From assembly GCA_009928955.1 (NCBI GenBank), contig SABN01000014.1, positions 1-43,338 on the forward strand: a stretch of DNA of 43,338 bases. Direction: 5' to 3'. This stretch comes from Opitutia bacterium (lineage in GTDB: Bacteria; Verrucomicrobiota; Kiritimatiellia; CAIQIC01; Lenti-01). This document shows, in pieces, positions 29,801 to 35,166 of this stretch. The position numbers and the translations under genes were made by a program. Within the stretch, counting starts at the first letter, position 1, and every line of letters begins with the position of its first letter. The notes beneath the pieces are model-generated. The model made no database searches. It saw nothing but the letters and a program-made list of their open reading frames with translations, and was not told where the DNA came from.

Positions 29801-32800
29801 CGGGTTGCGCAACAGCCCGTTCACCTACTATCTCAACGACACGTCGCGGGTGAACGACGTCTATACCGACGCCGTCGGCGACAACACCAATATGGGATTC
29901 TATGCGGCGGCGCCCAAGCTGACGCTGAAGGCCCTTCTGGAGGAAGTGGATCTCGAGCCGACCGACCGGATCTTCGTCGATACCGGGATCTACCAGTTGA
30001 GCGAGCCCAACCTCCCGTGGATGACCGACACCAACACGCCGATCCGCTGGGAGGCTTCGGATGGCGGGGAGCCGCCGGACGGCGAGGGGAACTCGCGGTC
30101 GGTCGTCTTCCAGGGCAGCACGCATCCCGATGGCAGCCATTTCGTCACCACCAACAAGTTTCCGGCGGGCGCGTTCTTCTTCATGGAGGCCAGCCATGTC
30201 GACATGCGGGATCTGTGGTTCGCGGGCGAATCCATGCAGTTCACCGGAACGGGGCTGGTGGGCAGCAACCTGTTCCTGACCAACGGGTCGATGTGGGTGG
30301 CGAGCGACATGTCCGTGTTCGAAAACATCCAAGTGGACCGGGGCTCGTTCACCCTGTCGGGACAGGGCAACCAGGTGAAGCTCCTGCGGCAGCGGTGGGG
30401 GGAAGCCGCCATCGTGGGCACCAATGTGACGATGATGAACTCGGTCGTGTACACCACCAACCAAATGAGAACCGGCGTGGTGGTGAACGCGGAGGGCGCG
30501 GTGATCTCGAATTGCACCCTGGTTTCCTCCGCCGGGAGCGCGCTCGGCAAGCGCGGCTCCGGCACCCTGAGGCTGGGACACAGCATCCTGGTGGCGGGGG
30601 GGGCGGATCCCAGCAGCGTGATTGCCTGGGAGGATGGCGGGTTGATTTCCGATTGGAACAACCTGCAGGCGAAAGGCGCCTCGACGTGGGTCGGGACCCG
30701 GAACGGAAGATGGGAGCGGCTGTCCTATTGGCAGGCGGCCTCCGGGCAGGACGCCAACAGCGTTTCGTTTGAACCGGGGTTCCAGAGCCAACTCACAGGC
30801 GATTTCCATCTGAATTCGCTGGGGGGCCGTTGGAGCCTGTCCTTGAACGATTGGGATTACGGGGACACGGTGCATTCCCCGCTGATCGACCTGGGCGATC
30901 CGGGGATCCCGGCCGGGGAACCCGCGCCCAGCGGAGGCCGGCGCAATCTCGGGGCGTTTGGCGGGACCAGCCAGGCCAGCAAGAGCCGGCCGGGCTTCTG
31001 GCTGACTGCGCTGACCCAGAACGACGGCGGGGTGCTGAAGGGCACCAACGTGACGCTGCGCTGGCGGGCGGGCAACGCCGACGGTAAATATGTCACGCTT
31101 TCCTATTTCGATGGAACCACCTGGACGGACATCGCGACCGTCCTGGCCACGGATGAATCCTTCGTGTGGAACACCACGGGGTTCCCCGACAGCTTCAACG
31201 CGCGCTGGCGGGTGGTGGCCGAGGATGGTTCCTCCGCGGCGCACACCAACAACCTCGCCTTCCCCTTGCGCAACCACGCGACGAACTTCTATGTGAACGA
31301 CGCGAACGGGGAGGGCGACATCTATTGCAGCGCCACCGGTTCGGTCGCCAACACCGGATTGGCGACGAATTCCCCCCGCCTGACGCTGCAGTCGATCTTG
31401 GACGATTACGATTTGGAAGGTGGCGACCGGGTCTATGTGGACACGGGCGTCTATCCCTCGCCATCCAACATCCGCATCATCTGGTCCCGCAGCGGCGAAA
31501 CGAACAACGACGTGGTGATCCAAGGGAACACCAACCATGCCTATGGCACGCGGTTGACGCGCTCGGGCTCCGCCGGCTACCCGGCGGTGGGCTTCGATGT
31601 CAAGGCGTCGCAGATCCAACTGGCCCACATGGCCATCCAAGGGGTGGACCGCGGCATCCTGCTGGAGTCCAACCGGAACACGACGGTGCGGGGCGTGGTG
31701 GTCCGGGATGCGACCACCGCCGGCATCGCCGTGGAAGGGGCGCAAAACACGCTAATCCGGAATTCCGGATTCTGGAATGGCGGGTGGGGCGTCAGCCTGA
31801 ACAACACGAGCACCTCCACGCTGGAAAACCTTTCGTTCGTGGATTTCGGGTGGGCGGGCATCCGGCTCGCCAACACCCGGGCGGATGCGATGCAGAACAA
31901 CATCTTCGTTCCGGCCACGAATGCCTATGCCTATTCCGTCGGCGCGGCGACCTCGTTGCTGATGAACGCCACGATGGACTACAACCTGTATGATTTCAGC
32001 CGAACGGGATCCGGATTCTATGAAGGCTGGACCAACATCTTCCGGAAGTGGCAGCTGAGCATGAACCGGGACTTCCGCAGCGCGCTCACCAACGCCCGCT
32101 TGGCGGACATCGATGGCAACAACGATTTCCAATTCCATCCGCTGTCCACCAACGGCCGCTGGACCGCGAGCGGGTGGACGATGGCGGACACCAACACCTC
32201 CTGGGCGGTGGATCACGGCAATCCAAACCACGACTACAGCCAGGAGCCGACGAACCATGGCGACCGGTTGAACATCGGCATGTACGGCAACACCGTCCAG
32301 GCCAGCCAGGGCAGCACGGTCACCAATTATGAGATCCGGACGTTGAACAACGGGGAGAATATTTTCCAGGATGATTCAACCTGGCCCATGATCTGGTCCA
32401 CGCATCTGGTGGATTCGAATGAATGGGTGCAGGTGATGTTCTCCAACGGTCAAACCAACGAGTTCGGAGAGCTGGTGTGGATCACGCTGGCCACCCTGCC
32501 GGCCTATCAGGAGTACTACGTCTTTGCGGCGGAATCCCAATACCAAACGGTGAAGGGACGCTGGCAAGTCATCGGCGTGAACGATCCCAGCCTGTGGGCC
32601 GCCAACGCCGCCAACTTCAACATCCGGTGGGGCTTGTTGAGGATTCTCTCGAGTCCCCAACCGGTGTCCGGCCTCATGCGGTTCAATTGGGCGGGCGGCG
32701 TGGGCGGGTTGCGCTACCGGATCGAATATTCGGACGACTATGGCAAGACATGGAACGCATGGGAGGCGAAGTATAACGGGCCGGCTCCGATCAACCTGAA

Positions 32801-32909
32801 CAACTTCACCATTCAGGCCGGGCAGGCCAGCCCAAGCTATACCTTCGAGGACCGGACGTCCTATCTGCGCCGGAGCCGGTGGTACCGGATCTGGGAACTC
32901 CCGCAGTAG
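14871..32909 (+). CDS. Giant exported modular beta-helix protein (6,012 residues, 13 tandem modules)
   Basis: A signal peptide (residues 1-25, likely cut after VGAA) is followed by 13 modules of about 425-487 residues, starting at residues 26, 451, 892, 1342, 1787, 2255, 2713, 3166, 3626, 4081, 4528, 4986 and 5473. Each opens with a DUF1565-type beta-helix cap (YYVND..NDVYC, then GD.IYVDTG.Y) and continues as a pectate-lyase-like right-handed helix rich in N-x-x-V/I repeats. It then has DFHL.S..GR, SPLIDAGDP, NEP..NGGR.NIG..GGT..AS, and a beta-sandwich of about 100 residues (S.DGG.TW ... WRV ... F.IRN). The last roughly 92 residues are a different domain ending YRIWELPQ. There is no LPXTG, PEP-CTERM or membrane anchor. 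A role in adhesion, a surface layer or polysaccharide binding is plausible; no catalytic residues can be assigned. GAGG lies 9 nt before ATG 14871; ATG 14862 is an alternative. Confidence 0.9.
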   Translation: MKSRLWMVGVGVCLALGGAWPVGAAEYYVDDDSDVGDVYTPGVTGSDFQNGLTPSTPKRTVNGLLAAVTLLPGDIVYIDTGTHTNNVVIGTAVTGAPLNRIEFRGTTNGTVFTGSGNLFDVRGKHLQFRNIRVAGGYVGLNMVGAAFCRFDEVQVVSNSYVSAFLQSASNSNEFRRCVFMSTAVEPFFATGSKGNYIEHCIGISPANRSAFAADAGGVTNIVGSIMLGDMAIGPDNYTPDRGSRNLFFTQRAHFGAETVADVQRIYTNWTGNAYADPKFLNAAALDFHLLSAAGFVSNGTWVVDPAVGYSPAIDFGPSTASVGDEPPPNGGRVNIGLHGGTENASKSRTDAWLFAMSYNDGGTLMQTGQLEWVASTNFGATTKVDLQYSTNRGTNWSDIARVDATNETYAWTPAFSNPAVLWRVAATNGAVASTNAKPFSIRNATNTAFNFYVNDDSAANDMYCGGALGNDANSGIASNVPKRSLQALFDAYQLRGGDRIYVDTGTYATNLSIGYFDGGSAGNPVRITGSTNGVTFNRGNTTVDALTLQAGSYLLNREISHLEIENLQLAGGLNGLYANRASNIVMRNVRFTGNQQWGVSLVNSRQVYFEGCLAANNSFGALSVPLGNLSNFWSNGTMWDNTTNLVARTNSLSVSNSILANGTTLFGDQVVPGDYNVVWGIPFVGGGYDTNTPFSTLQNAGFWARSLKANPQFANAAGGDYHLKSVTGRYDPGLGGFVADLPAEHSPAIDFGDPAASVGAEPPPHNGGRLNAGMHGGTTQASQSRTNTWLQLISYMDGGTLSAQTENWLRWTGGNYAPGATVTILLSRDGGLTWTNLASGVMATNGVYRYQEPVADNSSSFNGLLKVELESDSNVSSQSPTNFTYLNGTFSFYVNDAYSPTDDVYCTAAGDDLNPGLSRGAPMANLHAVLAKYPRMNPGDRIYVDTGVYTATNPVNLTASYSGTPAEPILIAGSTNRAAGGTVFSGGVLKFDFRTGASNIVLRDITLTNVARGVAMTNAVNVLLDGVEVRGASSRAFDLQGVNARSNQLVRCVAHGGAVGAYLLQATNVTIRNSVFYQNSDAGIFLESGAGVLLENSLLSSTRTNAVLISFASATGFSSDYNGLHAGPFTRVGRNRTTGGVADNLAAWQVLSGGRDVHSVPGDPQMADPGQYDYHLKTQQTLGRRLPDGGRISDLVSSPLLDAGNPATTAYANEPAPNGGRINIGRFGGTAEASIALDSPWLKTVSFGDAGSVTSGVVPLVWTAGGGFSNQTVNVEVSSDGGKTWGSVTSGVPATNGIANWILSDLLPDTPAGVWRVVCLSPALSAQSSNFFFSIRKQPLDIFVATADTNEAVYVAGPGAADNWRATSNEPINSVRTVFERFDLEPGDRIWVDPGTYAETEAIMIGMKNSGSATNPVQITGNVLSPYRGTVLARVFRTVGSSVFQISRAGGVRMEAVVVSNGWSGVSAENTGKITLERVRVGHCGTNAVFAGAGATLDLNRVIIGQNQANGLQTFTGSVVTVQHSLIQDNARANVFFRGGALTLKNSILEAAGSSRFVYYLGGSGTLDANYNNIRATEGANVAGGDNRAASRFLIDWQISSSNDVRSSGYAANFANAAAMDFHLQSASGRYVPATGGWTNDATTARLIDLGDPAASYANEPTNNGGRVNVGLYGNTGEASKSSGQGMLVPLTMSDGGTIRGAVDLHWSWEGDPGIAPGESLVVQFSGDGGSNWVDIANAFAGDSKVSWDSTNVQSTAMGVWRVATTNGTVWGQTETLFAVRNVPLSYYVNDGNPDGDVYCSEVGRSTNSGLETNAPIDSVARLLGKYKVEPGDVVYVDTGIYRQSAPLVISVSSPGATNRLIIQGSTNEAFGGSVFTNASGAVIELQNTHVVELRDLRLHGGDQGLLLTQASSNLAFRVRSVGARGNAFQLSTQSDQNQFIQCAALNFSRTGFSVVRPPTEQIAPATNHWIGGVLSPVPATSNGTAVSTGVLVGVQSGRLYVSNSVFVANSPAHGIYSVAPSVIRGNYNCYHQPFTNTLFALIEGAIPLYGLNSISLAHLGAWAAANLSDGDSFSADPLFGDLENGDLHPRSAGGRYRPETGTFEPDGETSPLIDAADPAMPFALEQPPNGGRANLGIYGNDPQASWASPTHASYVLLTLNEGGTVQGTQTLKWLPQGEATSTVGSLIIQLSTNSGLSFPTTLATVPATQRQYEWNSTLHPSVPTARWRVQHSIYPEWVAASDRDFLIHNTNLTYYVDDASTNNNAYCSMPGNPANTGLSPDSPLPSLADVLARYDLEPGDVVKVDTGTYTPAAPITIGYLDCGTAAQPVTIQGSTNPPGTVFSWNGLRIENARGVAVKNLKFESASISPAAASVERSEDITLEQVDVSGAFGTGLAVAFSSNVFLRNFSVVGAVTNGVASQASYNTRLEFGTIWSNGLAQVSIRNQAAVGGYMAEREASFVTVSNCILGAFGVRNPAYEVRGTLHANYNNLYLSGGALAALAYEAGFAREFDSVGSWSGATNKDTRSLSHDPRFADAVSGDFHLKSSRGRFDPATGTFVEVDPPSENSPLIDAGDPDATAIVTNEPSPNGGRVNLGRYGGTPQASKTPTNGALTLISFNDGGRASGTNALVTWLARGSATGSTVTISYSADGGLTWTVLTNGISSSLGSWTWNTTNSQESVEGKLKIEASIPGVTDAISDKLFSVRNGNFSFYVNDRDRANDVYCGEMGSDLNSGLSSNAPMETLGKLLDRYDLESGDIVYIDTGVYKGDPWRITQADSAGAINLPPVVFQGSTYSLLNGTVLDRELSPVGIQVDYAVGVQLRNITVSNTRAGSAVSFNECHNAAAEHVVAGGGNIGFSITRGSQIRVANCLVFDAFQGVLVSAGLYDPSINYPVIENNVFWETAGPAIQLAGGQATTVRNNILSVGAGHYVYDLGETASVIADHNAIWLASGGRVYRKEQSRAISPVPIIYETVGSWAAAYGQDLHSYDGDPLLVDPAGRNFHLKSQAGRHVGGLVWTNDPVSSPLIDAGWTNSAAWANEPTNNGGRINIGLHGGTPWASKTSTNSALHLLTLNRGGVASGLVALNWKASGMSTGHTVRLDVSLDDDGSWTPIATNLQASLGGIQWNSAGSSPLARWRVRDEQQTNVFAISELSFVLHNGPIHYYVNDEFHDANDIYCDAPGSSGNTGVSPDSPKRWISEILDAYNLEPGDVIYVDTGNYQAAEPTVIGDLDAGDVSQDPSRQVTIMGSTNVPAGGSRFTMSDPTVSAFKLQSTHGIRLNRLNIQSAWHGLSIQDSYFVTAEWMNIRGSENGAHILSSSNIVFSRSALAGNRNAGIYFSGGNKSSLDVGSSVVWSNRYGIYLDQGYARASNSIFGMLLPNSFGFYVQTDKALTEMQGDYNSLYVQHASGAVGGWQTGAGASTRTSVFTTVSAWTLASGQDAHSLAHPPHLADPGTGDYHLKSKGGRHLPGETNLVYDDVSSPLIDAGNPQSMAWTAEPDPNGRRLNIGLYGGTAEASRSPTGGWITLITLNDGGTSQGSIELKWAVGGAATNYTVCIYYSPNEGITWTNVICGVSAGLGSYLWDSVPYGRSALGLWRIKCQQDESIDVQSQSPFILRNFGEIPYYVNDVYDTNDVYCTASGDNANHGLSPAKPKASLQAIFDTYELAPEDVVYVDGGTYWAGAPPIEINQRDSGYGNVYVTIQGSTNPVAPTVFQSPSLDAACVFSLNYAVNVRLKDLTIRGAKVGVESYQTIGCQLDSVRVEENKIAGLNLNKSATFRLIRSVLRENGFIGVEGVAVALSEASLAIENSVLWNSPSAISGRGVLTVTNSVLDANGPNGRIYRFGIGGLGDFRGDYNCYSRKDGALIAEEDKLVGGNEYYNDLPLWSAASSSDWHSMTIPSASVSNAFANAPGGDFHLRSPQGRFWNGAWTNDAVLSPLIDAGAPEWPSDQEPVPNGGRINIGAYGNTPQASMTQTNPPWVRAVSLNEGGVVSTNVLLYWAYGGIPDSTLVRLEYSDNYMDSWKPIASNRTVGSRQFDWDISSMPLSLAVFWRVVAQASTNVWDACDLPFSIKTRNYDYYVNDGSTNGDRWCTQVGQEWNPGTNSAAPISSVNALLARYPVGGGDRIYIDTGEYPVTSVSRILLNNANTGTEAKPLLIYGSTNASWNGTNALWNGTLLAGDGSADGIKIQNARYIEMHNLRIKGMGNGVSLENVDGVRLRGLELFNNLTNGIFVSGSGALDVQNCRIWRNGLFGYYSAGQKGRQGILNSTFWANQAGAALNGQGLLNVSNSILVVTNGAAIYTESGAGAIGGDYNLFSKSAGGVMASNLRDRVIFSNLRQWQTQGRDQYSLVEDPLFVDPASGNFHLQSRQGYWSNGTWAVSANTSWAIDAGDPSSSAATNELPLNSGGRINLGAYGGTSEASLTDTNSPALLPVSLRDGGVAPNNQILYWLYRGLNPTNTVNIQFYDGASWQTVAENVRIDTNQYVWSSSVGTPEALWRVVLVANPAILGATDVLFSLRPFALTYFVNDDSRDNDVYTGAFGSPTNRGYVSNSPLHSIQAVLEKYQLLGGDEIKVDTGVYAMSEPVQITLLSRGDTTNRVKFTGSTNWLAGGSRLEPEIGMNGPAFLFYNTSDIDLSWFHVLGFTNAVSFQGDGSIRCRLMDLDIQGSFGAGVALSKADDIELLRVLIREGETNGIVAANSTFGLDGCVLWSNRYSTMRFGEFVELEMTNSVLEASGVGNYCYLSSTTAVIKADYNNLYIRNGAQVASINGLQYEKVPAWSLSVTQDVHSLSTDPLFHDPSNGDFHLQSKGGRYDPATRNFVTTDTVYSRLIDMGSPRSAWSNEPSTNGSRRNIGLYGNTAQASKSNTNRWLQAVTAMGGGIMYGMFDLVWGYGGGIASNEVVQLWYSYDNGTANWRFIDECAVGAGQLRWQSDELQLSGGNWILAYPTSPAGRWRIVLKNSSPAVMDMIPTYFGLRNSPFTYYLNDTSRVNDVYTDAVGDNTNMGFYAAAPKLTLKALLEEVDLEPTDRIFVDTGIYQLSEPNLPWMTDTNTPIRWEASDGGEPPDGEGNSRSVVFQGSTHPDGSHFVTTNKFPAGAFFFMEASHVDMRDLWFAGESMQFTGTGLVGSNLFLTNGSMWVASDMSVFENIQVDRGSFTLSGQGNQVKLLRQRWGEAAIVGTNVTMMNSVVYTTNQMRTGVVVNAEGAVISNCTLVSSAGSALGKRGSGTLRLGHSILVAGGADPSSVIAWEDGGLISDWNNLQAKGASTWVGTRNGRWERLSYWQAASGQDANSVSFEPGFQSQLTGDFHLNSLGGRWSLSLNDWDYGDTVHSPLIDLGDPGIPAGEPAPSGGRRNLGAFGGTSQASKSRPGFWLTALTQNDGGVLKGTNVTLRWRAGNADGKYVTLSYFDGTTWTDIATVLATDESFVWNTTGFPDSFNARWRVVAEDGSSAAHTNNLAFPLRNHATNFYVNDANGEGDIYCSATGSVANTGLATNSPRLTLQSILDDYDLEGGDRVYVDTGVYPSPSNIRIIWSRSGETNNDVVIQGNTNHAYGTRLTRSGSAGYPAVGFDVKASQIQLAHMAIQGVDRGILLESNRNTTVRGVVVRDATTAGIAVEGAQNTLIRNSGFWNGGWGVSLNNTSTSTLENLSFVDFGWAGIRLANTRADAMQNNIFVPATNAYAYSVGAATSLLMNATMDYNLYDFSRTGSGFYEGWTNIFRKWQLSMNRDFRSALTNARLADIDGNNDFQFHPLSTNGRWTASGWTMADTNTSWAVDHGNPNHDYSQEPTNHGDRLNIGMYGNTVQASQGSTVTNYEIRTLNNGENIFQDDSTWPMIWSTHLVDSNEWVQVMFSNGQTNEFGELVWITLATLPAYQEYYVFAAESQYQTVKGRWQVIGVNDPSLWAANAANFNIRWGLLRILSSPQPVSGLMRFNWAGGVGGLRYRIEYSDDYGKTWNAWEAKYNGPAPINLNNFTIQAGQASPSYTFEDRTSYLRRSRWYRIWELPQ
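14946..32630 (+). repeat. Thirteen tandem protein-coding modules of about 1.3-1.46 kb
   Basis: Module starts at nucleotide level are 14946, 16221, 17544, 18894, 20229, 21633, 23007, 24366, 25746, 27111, 28452, 29826 and 31287. The modules are recognisable by conserved short motifs but strongly diverged in between, and I see no long near-identical DNA stretch. They therefore look like old duplications kept by selection rather than a recent amplification. Module 4 (18894) has the most altered cap (IFVATADTNEAVYV); modules 1, 4, 11 and 12 lack the cap cysteine found in the other nine. Confidence 0.85.
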
Positions 32910-32922
32910 GGATGCGGAGCAC

Positions 32923-33825
32923 ATGGGCCGGAGCGGATGGGCGGCGGCGCTGGGAAGCGCCGCCGCTGTGCTTTTGCTTCTTTCACCGTCGACCCTGCCG
33001 GCCGCCGGTCCCATCCGGCAGGCGGCGGGCGGGTCGGCTCACGTGTTGATTTTCGCCGGCTTGGCATGGCTCTGGGGGCGGGTTTTGCCGGTCCATCTGC
33101 AGGGCGGGGTTCTTTGGGGGGCGTTGGCCCTCTTTTCGGCGTCGGTGGAATGGATCCAGCCGTGCGTGGGTCGTTCGGCCGAGTGGACGGATTGGCTCTA
33201 TGGCGCGGGCGGGGCGGCTTGCATCTGCGGCACTTGGCGGTTGCATTGGCGCAGGGGCATTCTCCGGTGGGCGGGGGTGCTGGTTCTCTTCTCCGCCCCG
33301 CTGGCGTGGGCGCTGGCCCTGCGCGAGGCGGAAATCCGCGTGTTCCCTTCGCTGACGGAACCCGGAGCCCTCTGGGCTCGCGGCGGCTGGGTGTTGAACG
33401 GGGTCCGGATCTCCGCGCCTTCCAAGGCAGCTTTCCGGATCGCGGGGGAGCCTTGGGATGGAAAGAGCGCTCGGTTTCCCTATCCGGGCGTGTTCCGCGC
33501 GCCCGCCTGTTCCGACTGGCGCGGGATGCGGGCATGGCGGGCCGAGCTGTTCTGGCCCGGACCGGATCCGGTCCTCTTCGCGGTCCGGGTGGATGACCGT
33601 CCCGGAAATCCTCCTTATGCGGAGCGGTTCCAGCGGGAGTTCGCCGTCACCCCAGGGTGGAATGCCGTGGAGATTCCCGCCGAAGAGCTGGGCCGGACGT
33701 CAGGAGGCCGGCCGATGCGCTTGGACCAGATCCACCGGTGGGGCGTTTTTCTTGTTTCGAATGCGCGCTTCGACTATTTTCTCCTGAGTGCAGTGCGGTT
33801 GGAACTGAAAGAGGATCGGCCATGA
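32923..33825 (+). CDS. VanZ-like membrane protein fused to a carbohydrate-binding-like beta-sandwich
   Basis: The protein has 300 residues. The N-terminal part (about 1-130) has four membrane segments and the VanZ pattern [16 protein letters not shown], then [20 protein letters not shown]. The C-terminal part (about 140-300) is a predicted beta-sandwich with [47 protein letters not shown] and [14 protein letters not shown]. That pattern resembles CBM11/CIA30-type domains. Free VanZ proteins have been linked to lipophilic-antibiotic tolerance and cell-envelope functions. VanZ next to a glycan-binding fold points to an envelope or polysaccharide role. It begins 13 nt after the giant gene, so the two are probably cotranscribed, and its stop overlaps the next ATG (ATGA). 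The VanZ call is good; the binding domain is an inference from pattern. Confidence 0.75.
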   Translation: MGRSGWAAALGSAAAVLLLLSPSTLPAAGPIRQAAGGSAHVLIFAGLAWLWGRVLPVHLQGGVLWGALALFSASVEWIQPCVGRSAEWTDWLYGAGGAACICGTWRLHWRRGILRWAGVLVLFSAPLAWALALREAEIRVFPSLTEPGALWARGGWVLNGVRISAPSKAAFRIAGEPWDGKSARFPYPGVFRAPACSDWRGMRAWRAELFWPGPDPVLFAVRVDDRPGNPPYAERFQREFAVTPGWNAVEIPAEELGRTSGGRPMRLDQIHRWGVFLVSNARFDYFLLSAVRLELKEDRP

Positions 33826-34520
33826 AGAAATTGTCCATCGTGATTCCCGTCTACAACGAGGCGGCGACCATTGCCGAGATCGTGGCGTTGGTCCGCTCGG
33901 TGGACATCGGCATGGAAAAGGAAATCCTGCTCGTGGATGACTGCTCCCGCGACGGAACGCGGGAGGTCTTGGAGAAGATGGGAAGGGAACAGGCCGACCT
34001 GAAGGTCTTGTGCCACGACGTGAACAAGGGGAAGGGGGCGGCTTTGCGCACGGGGTTCGCCGCCGCCACGGGCGACATCGTGCTGATCCAAGACGCCGAT
34101 CTGGAGTACGATCCCAAGGAATATCCACGGCTGTTGCAGCCGATCTTGGAGGGGCATGCGGACGTGGTGTTCGGATCCCGCTTCCTGGGCGGCGGGCCGC
34201 ATCGCGTCGTCTATTTTTGGCACTATCTGGGCAACCGGCTCCTGACCACCCTGTCCAATATGACCACCAACCTGAATCTCACGGACATGGAGGTCTGCTA
34301 CAAGGTGTTCAAGCGGGGGGTGATCCAGAGCATTCCTCTCAAAGAAGACCGGTTCGGCTTCGAGGTGGAGATCACCGCAAAAGTGGCCCGGCGGAAGCTG
34401 AAGATCTACGAGGTGCCCATTTCCTACTACGGGCGCGACTATTCCGAAGGGAAGAAGATCGGCTGGAAAGACGGTTTCAGCGCCCTCCGCTGCATCGTGA
34501 AATACAAATTCACGGACTGA
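33822..34520 (+). CDS. DPM1-like family 2 glycosyltransferase (polyprenyl-phosphate sugar synthase)
   Basis: This 232-residue single-domain GT2 enzyme has no membrane tail. Motifs are [69 protein letters not shown] (DXD as DAD) and [10 protein letters not shown]. It then has [31 protein letters not shown] and [19 protein letters not shown]. This is the dolichol-phosphate-mannose/undecaprenyl-phosphate-glucose synthase type, which loads a sugar on a lipid phosphate at the cytoplasmic face. Such donors feed GT39/ArnT-like enzymes such as the one at the left edge of the window. It is coupled to the VanZ gene by a 4-nt overlap. It ends 1 nt from the convergent ribE gene with no visible terminator between them. 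Confidence 0.9.
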   Translation: MKKLSIVIPVYNEAATIAEIVALVRSVDIGMEKEILLVDDCSRDGTREVLEKMGREQADLKVLCHDVNKGKGAALRTGFAAATGDIVLIQDADLEYDPKEYPRLLQPILEGHADVVFGSRFLGGGPHRVVYFWHYLGNRLLTTLSNMTTNLNLTDMEVCYKVFKRGVIQSIPLKEDRFGFEVEITAKVARRKLKIYEVPISYYGRDYSEGKKIGWKDGFSALRCIVKYKFTD

Positions 34521-34521
34521 T

Positions 34522-35166
34522 TCAGCCGAGAAAGCCCGCTCCGCGGAGCTTGTCCCAGGTGAGCGCCGCGGGGGCGGCGGCTCCCGCCATGGAAGCCCGC
34601 ACGTATTTGCCGAGCATATCGGTTTCCAGATTGACGCGCGCTCCGGCAGGCAGGGAGGAGAGGGCGGTCTGGCTCCAGGTGTGGGGGATGACATGGACAG
34701 TGAAGGTGCCAGCGGAGGGCGAGACTTCCACGACGGTCAAGCTGACGCCGTCCACCGCAATGGATCCCTTGGGGACGATGTCCGCGATCAAGCCCGGCGC
34801 CGAGACGACCAGCACCTTGTCCCGCCCGGCGGATTCCGCGCGCCGCAATTCGCCCGTTCCGTCCACGTGGCCGCTGACGAGGTGGCCGCCGAGCGGGTCG
34901 CCCAGGCGGAGCGCCCGCTCCAGATTGAGCGGGGATCCCGGGGATTTGTCGCGCAACGAAGTCTTGGCGAAGGTCTCTTGGAGGATGTCGAAGACCAGAT
35001 GCGCTCCGGCCTGTTCGACCAGCGTGAGGCAAGCTCCGTTGATGGCGACGCTCTCTCCGATTTGCAGCGGGGCGTCGAATGACGCGGAAAGGGCGAGCCG
35101 TCCGGCTGCGCCTTGAAAGGATATCCGTTCCAGCCGGCCGATTTGTTGGACGAGACCCGTGAACAT
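34522..35166 (-). CDS. ribE: Riboflavin synthase, alpha chain
   Basis: This 214-residue enzyme makes riboflavin from two molecules of 6,7-dimethyl-8-ribityllumazine. It has the typical start MFTGLVQQIGRLERI and two lumazine-binding repeats. The first contains SVAINGACLTLVEQAG; the second contains HLVSGHVDGTGEL and SIAVDGVSLTVVEV. Length is normal for the family. It is the last gene of the riboflavin operon, starting directly after the ribD stop with no gap. It ends 1 nt from a convergent glycosyltransferase gene, so transcripts from both sides probably overlap. Confidence 0.96.
   Translation of the reverse strand: MFTGLVQQIGRLERISFQGAAGRLALSASFDAPLQIGESVAINGACLTLVEQAGAHLVFDILQETFAKTSLRDKSPGSPLNLERALRLGDPLGGHLVSGHVDGTGELRRAESAGRDKVLVVSAPGLIADIVPKGSIAVDGVSLTVVEVSPSAGTFTVHVIPHTWSQTALSSLPAGARVNLETDMLGKYVRASMAGAAAPAALTWDKLRGAGFLG

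Noticed and set aside
25599-31745. A 2,048-codon open frame antisense to the giant gene, and others such as 21900-25346
   Set aside because: Long antisense frames arise from GC-rich third positions and the repetitive codon pattern of the sense gene. Their translations are Arg/Gly/Pro/His-rich without motifs, while the sense frame has a signal peptide and ordered domains.
14871-32909. Polysaccharide lyase or other enzyme activity for the giant protein
   Set aside because: The fold resembles pectate lyase, but no conserved catalytic Arg/Lys or calcium-site pattern recurs across the modules, so I do not assign an activity.
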